From assembly GCA_947445035.1 (NCBI GenBank), contig CANFCK010000001.1, positions 362,044 to 426,043 on the forward strand: 64,000 nucleotides of DNA, read 5' to 3'. The notes under the pieces are model-generated. The model was given only the letters and a program-made list of their open reading frames with translations, did not search any database and had not been told where the DNA came from. A program made the translations under genes and the position numbers. Origin of the DNA: Deltaproteobacteria bacterium. GTDB taxonomy: Bacteria > Myxococcota_A > UBA796 > SXON01. Of the stretch, positions 62,461-64,000 are shown in pieces (within the stretch, counting starts at the first letter, position 1; each line of letters opens with the position of its first letter).

Positions 62461-63566
62461 CAACACTTTTCGTGTTGTCCCTCTTACCCGCGTGCTCGTC
62501 CTCCGCAGGCGTCGCCGCGCCCAAGAGCCTGCCCTTTGCCCTGGTCGAAGTCGGCCGCGTGGCCGAGCCGACGGCGCTGGCGACGACGCCCGGCGGGACC
62601 GAGGCGCTCTGGGCGACCGAGCAGGCCGGGCGGATCGTGCGCGTCACGCCCACCGGCGCGGTGTCGGTGCTGGACATCCACGATCACGTCCGCAGCGGCG
62701 GCGAGGCCGGACTCCTGGGCATGGCGTTCGCGCCCGCGTGGCCCACCGACCCGCGCGTTTTCGTCAACTACACCTTCAAGAACGCCGACGGGCTCAACAC
62801 GCGCATCGCCAGCTTCGCCTCAAAAGACGGCGGCGCCACCCTGGATGCCGCCTCCGAACGGAGCCTCCTGGAGTTTGCCCAGCCCTGGTCCAATCACAAC
62901 AGTGGCCCGCTTCAGTTCGGCCCCGACGGCATGTTGTACGTCGCGATCGGGGACGGTGGCAGCGGCGGCGACCCGCGCGAAACCGGACAGGACCGCAACG
63001 ATCTATTGGGCAGCATCCTCCGCATCGACGTGACGGGGCCAGGCGCGTACACGATCCCCGCTGACAATCCCTTCGTGGGGCAGGCTGGCGTTCGCACGGA
63101 AATCTGGGCCTATGGGCTCCGCAACCCATGGGGAATGCACTTCGACGGCGCGACCCTGTGGTGGGCCGACGTCGGGCAGAACAAGTGGGAGGAGATCGAC
63201 CGCGGGGTCGCCGGTGGCAACTACGGATGGAACCGTAAAGAAGGCAGCCACTGTTACGAACTCCTCACCTGCGGGGGTTCCTTCGTGGAGCCGGTGGCCG
63301 AGTACTCCCATGACGAAGGCGTCTCGGTCACGGGCGGCATGGTCTACCGCGGCCCGAGCATCCCCGCGATCGATGGCAAATACGTCTTCGCTGATTTTGC
63401 CACCGGTCGGTTCTTCGCCGTTCCCGCCGCGGGCGGCGCCCTGGAGCGGTTGGGTGACTCTGGCAAGAACCCCAGCGTCTTCGGGCGTGGGCGCGATGGC
63501 ACGCTGTACGTGGCCGACTACGGCGGTGGCGTCTACCGCGTCAGCCGCCCAGCACCTTCGCCATGA
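62457..63566 (+). CDS. PQQ-dependent sugar dehydrogenase-like lipoprotein
   Basis: This 369-residue protein starts at a GTG at 62457 with lipobox LFVLSLLPAC. The soluble glucose-dehydrogenase beta-propeller has GGEAGLLGMAFAPAWPTDPR, SNHNSGPLQFGPDGMLYVAI, GDGGSGGDP, the quinone-site strand YGLRNPWGMHFD and WADVGQNKWEEID. The family oxidises sugars with PQQ in the periplasm, but many members have other substrates. It is coupled to the small transporter gene and convergent with the GNAT gene, overlapping by 26 bases. Confidence 0.88.
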   Translation: MTTLFVLSLLPACSSSAGVAAPKSLPFALVEVGRVAEPTALATTPGGTEALWATEQAGRIVRVTPTGAVSVLDIHDHVRSGGEAGLLGMAFAPAWPTDPRVFVNYTFKNADGLNTRIASFASKDGGATLDAASERSLLEFAQPWSNHNSGPLQFGPDGMLYVAIGDGGSGGDPRETGQDRNDLLGSILRIDVTGPGAYTIPADNPFVGQAGVRTEIWAYGLRNPWGMHFDGATLWWADVGQNKWEEIDRGVAGGNYGWNRKEGSHCYELLTCGGSFVEPVAEYSHDEGVSVTGGMVYRGPSIPAIDGKYVFADFATGRFFAVPAAGGALERLGDSGKNPSVFGRGRDGTLYVADYGGGVYRVSRPAPSP

Positions 63567-64000
63567 ACAGCCGGCGGTCGGTGCGGAAGCTGCCGTCGTT
63601 GCGGCGACTGGCAACTTCGGTGTACACGCCGGTGTCTTCGAAGCCCAGCCGCTTGTACATTTCGTAGGCTGCGTTGCGGGTGGCGCTGGTGCGTAGGATG
63701 ACGTGGGTGAAGCGCGTGCGGTCGATGAGTTGGAGGCGCAGCTCGATGAGTTGTTTCCCCAGCCCCGATTGGCGCCACTGTTCCATGATGCCCAGCTCGG
63801 CGAAATAGAAGGTCTCGTCGATGGGCAGCAGACCACGGATGTCACGGACCACGTCGACCTTGCTGCCGACTGGGAACGCCATCGCAAAGCCGGCGACCAC
63901 GCCGGAGTCGCGTACGGCAAGCAGGGTGATTTGCTCGGCGATACGGAGCGCGCGGGGAAGGACGGCGCCGGCCTCCTCACTCGAAAAGCGCTCGTTGTAC
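63541..64000 (-). CDS. GNAT-family acetyltransferase, cut by the window end
   Basis: At least 152 residues are open to the right edge; the start is outside. The visible part reads YNERFSSEEAGAVLPRALRI and later VVAGFAMAFPVGSKVDVV, then YFAELGIMEQWRQSGLGKQL, with the acetyl-CoA loop (RQSGLGKQLIELR). The end has AYEMYKRLGFEDTGVYTEV. It is a typical GNAT fold; the acceptor is unknown. Confidence 0.85.
   Translation of the reverse strand, partial: YNERFSSEEAGAVLPRALRIAEQITLLAVRDSGVVAGFAMAFPVGSKVDVVRDIRGLLPIDETFYFAELGIMEQWRQSGLGKQLIELRLQLIDRTRFTHVILRTSATRNAAYEMYKRLGFEDTGVYTEVASRRNDGSFRTDRRLFMAKVLGG

Noticed and set aside
1..64000. tRNA, rRNA, riboswitch and insertion-sequence genes
   Set aside because: No transposase motif, terminal inverted repeats with target duplication, or recognisable RNA gene was found on either strand by eye; short RNAs could be missed.

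Overview
The window is high-GC DNA from a Gram-negative bacterium. I read it as a flagellated member of the Myxococcota or a related deltaproteobacterial lineage. The grounds are: many lipoproteins with Asp/Thr/Ser/Gly-rich linkers after the lipobox, a MopE-type Asp-rich protein, a trypsin-like protease with a MYXO-CTERM-like tail, giant Ser/Thr kinases fused to STAND-type ATPase and TPR regions, and a flagellar block. No rRNA, tRNA or CRISPR array was recognised. Assignments rest on reading motifs; no database search was run.

Layout. 0-8.4 kb: a secreted tandem truncated-globin lipoprotein, an RNase Z-like MBL hydrolase divergent from an HtrA protease, a trypsin-like protease, and a minus-strand run of three membrane proteins followed by an OmpR-type response regulator and its histidine kinase. 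8.7-10.9 kb: a decayed patch holding a frameshifted small protein and a twice-frameshifted MopE/FG-GAP protein. 11-16.1 kb: a kinase-ATPase-TPR protein divergent from a PP2C phosphatase and a zinc-ribbon/TerB-like partner. 16.2-24.2 kb: metallophosphoesterase, ATP-grasp enzyme, a tandem cyclic-nucleotide-binding protein divergent from a cNMP-PilT fusion, two membrane-anchored helical proteins, and an aminotransferase. 24.2-29.9 kb: AlgH, ClpX, a DnaJ-like co-chaperone, small lipoprotein and membrane genes, and HtpX.

30-36 kb: flagellar genes flhA, fliA, flgF, flgG, flgA and flgH, the last five tightly coupled. The block ends in a truncated lipoprotein start instead of flgI/flgJ. 36-46.6 kb: aldo-keto reductase, a second giant kinase, a DsbA-like lipoprotein, a 1018-residue STAND/TPR protein with a degenerate SIR2-like N-terminus and an RG-rich tail, a HAD phosphatase and a membrane coiled-coil protein. 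46.6-58.9 kb: an HTTM-like membrane protein with partner, three large lipoproteins, a truncated M48 peptidase, two radical-SAM proteins, a methyltransferase and FHA pair, a GST and two small genes. 59-64 kb: a coiled-coil membrane protein, a lipoprotein behind a likely sigma-54 promoter, an island of RHS remnants in inverted orientation, a YdcZ-type transporter, a PQQ-type sugar dehydrogenase and a GNAT gene cut by the window end.

Two families of short hairpin-forming repeats sit between genes. One has copies near 4.36, 32.17 and 41.62 kb; the other near 8.51 and 16.10 kb. Signalling by kinases, phosphatase, two-component proteins, FHA and cyclic-nucleotide domains, together with protein quality control (ClpX, HtpX, HtrA, DnaJ), dominates the identifiable functions. 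The best candidates for unfamiliar biology are the exported tandem globin, the cNMP-PilT pair and the SIR2-like/STAND/TPR protein.
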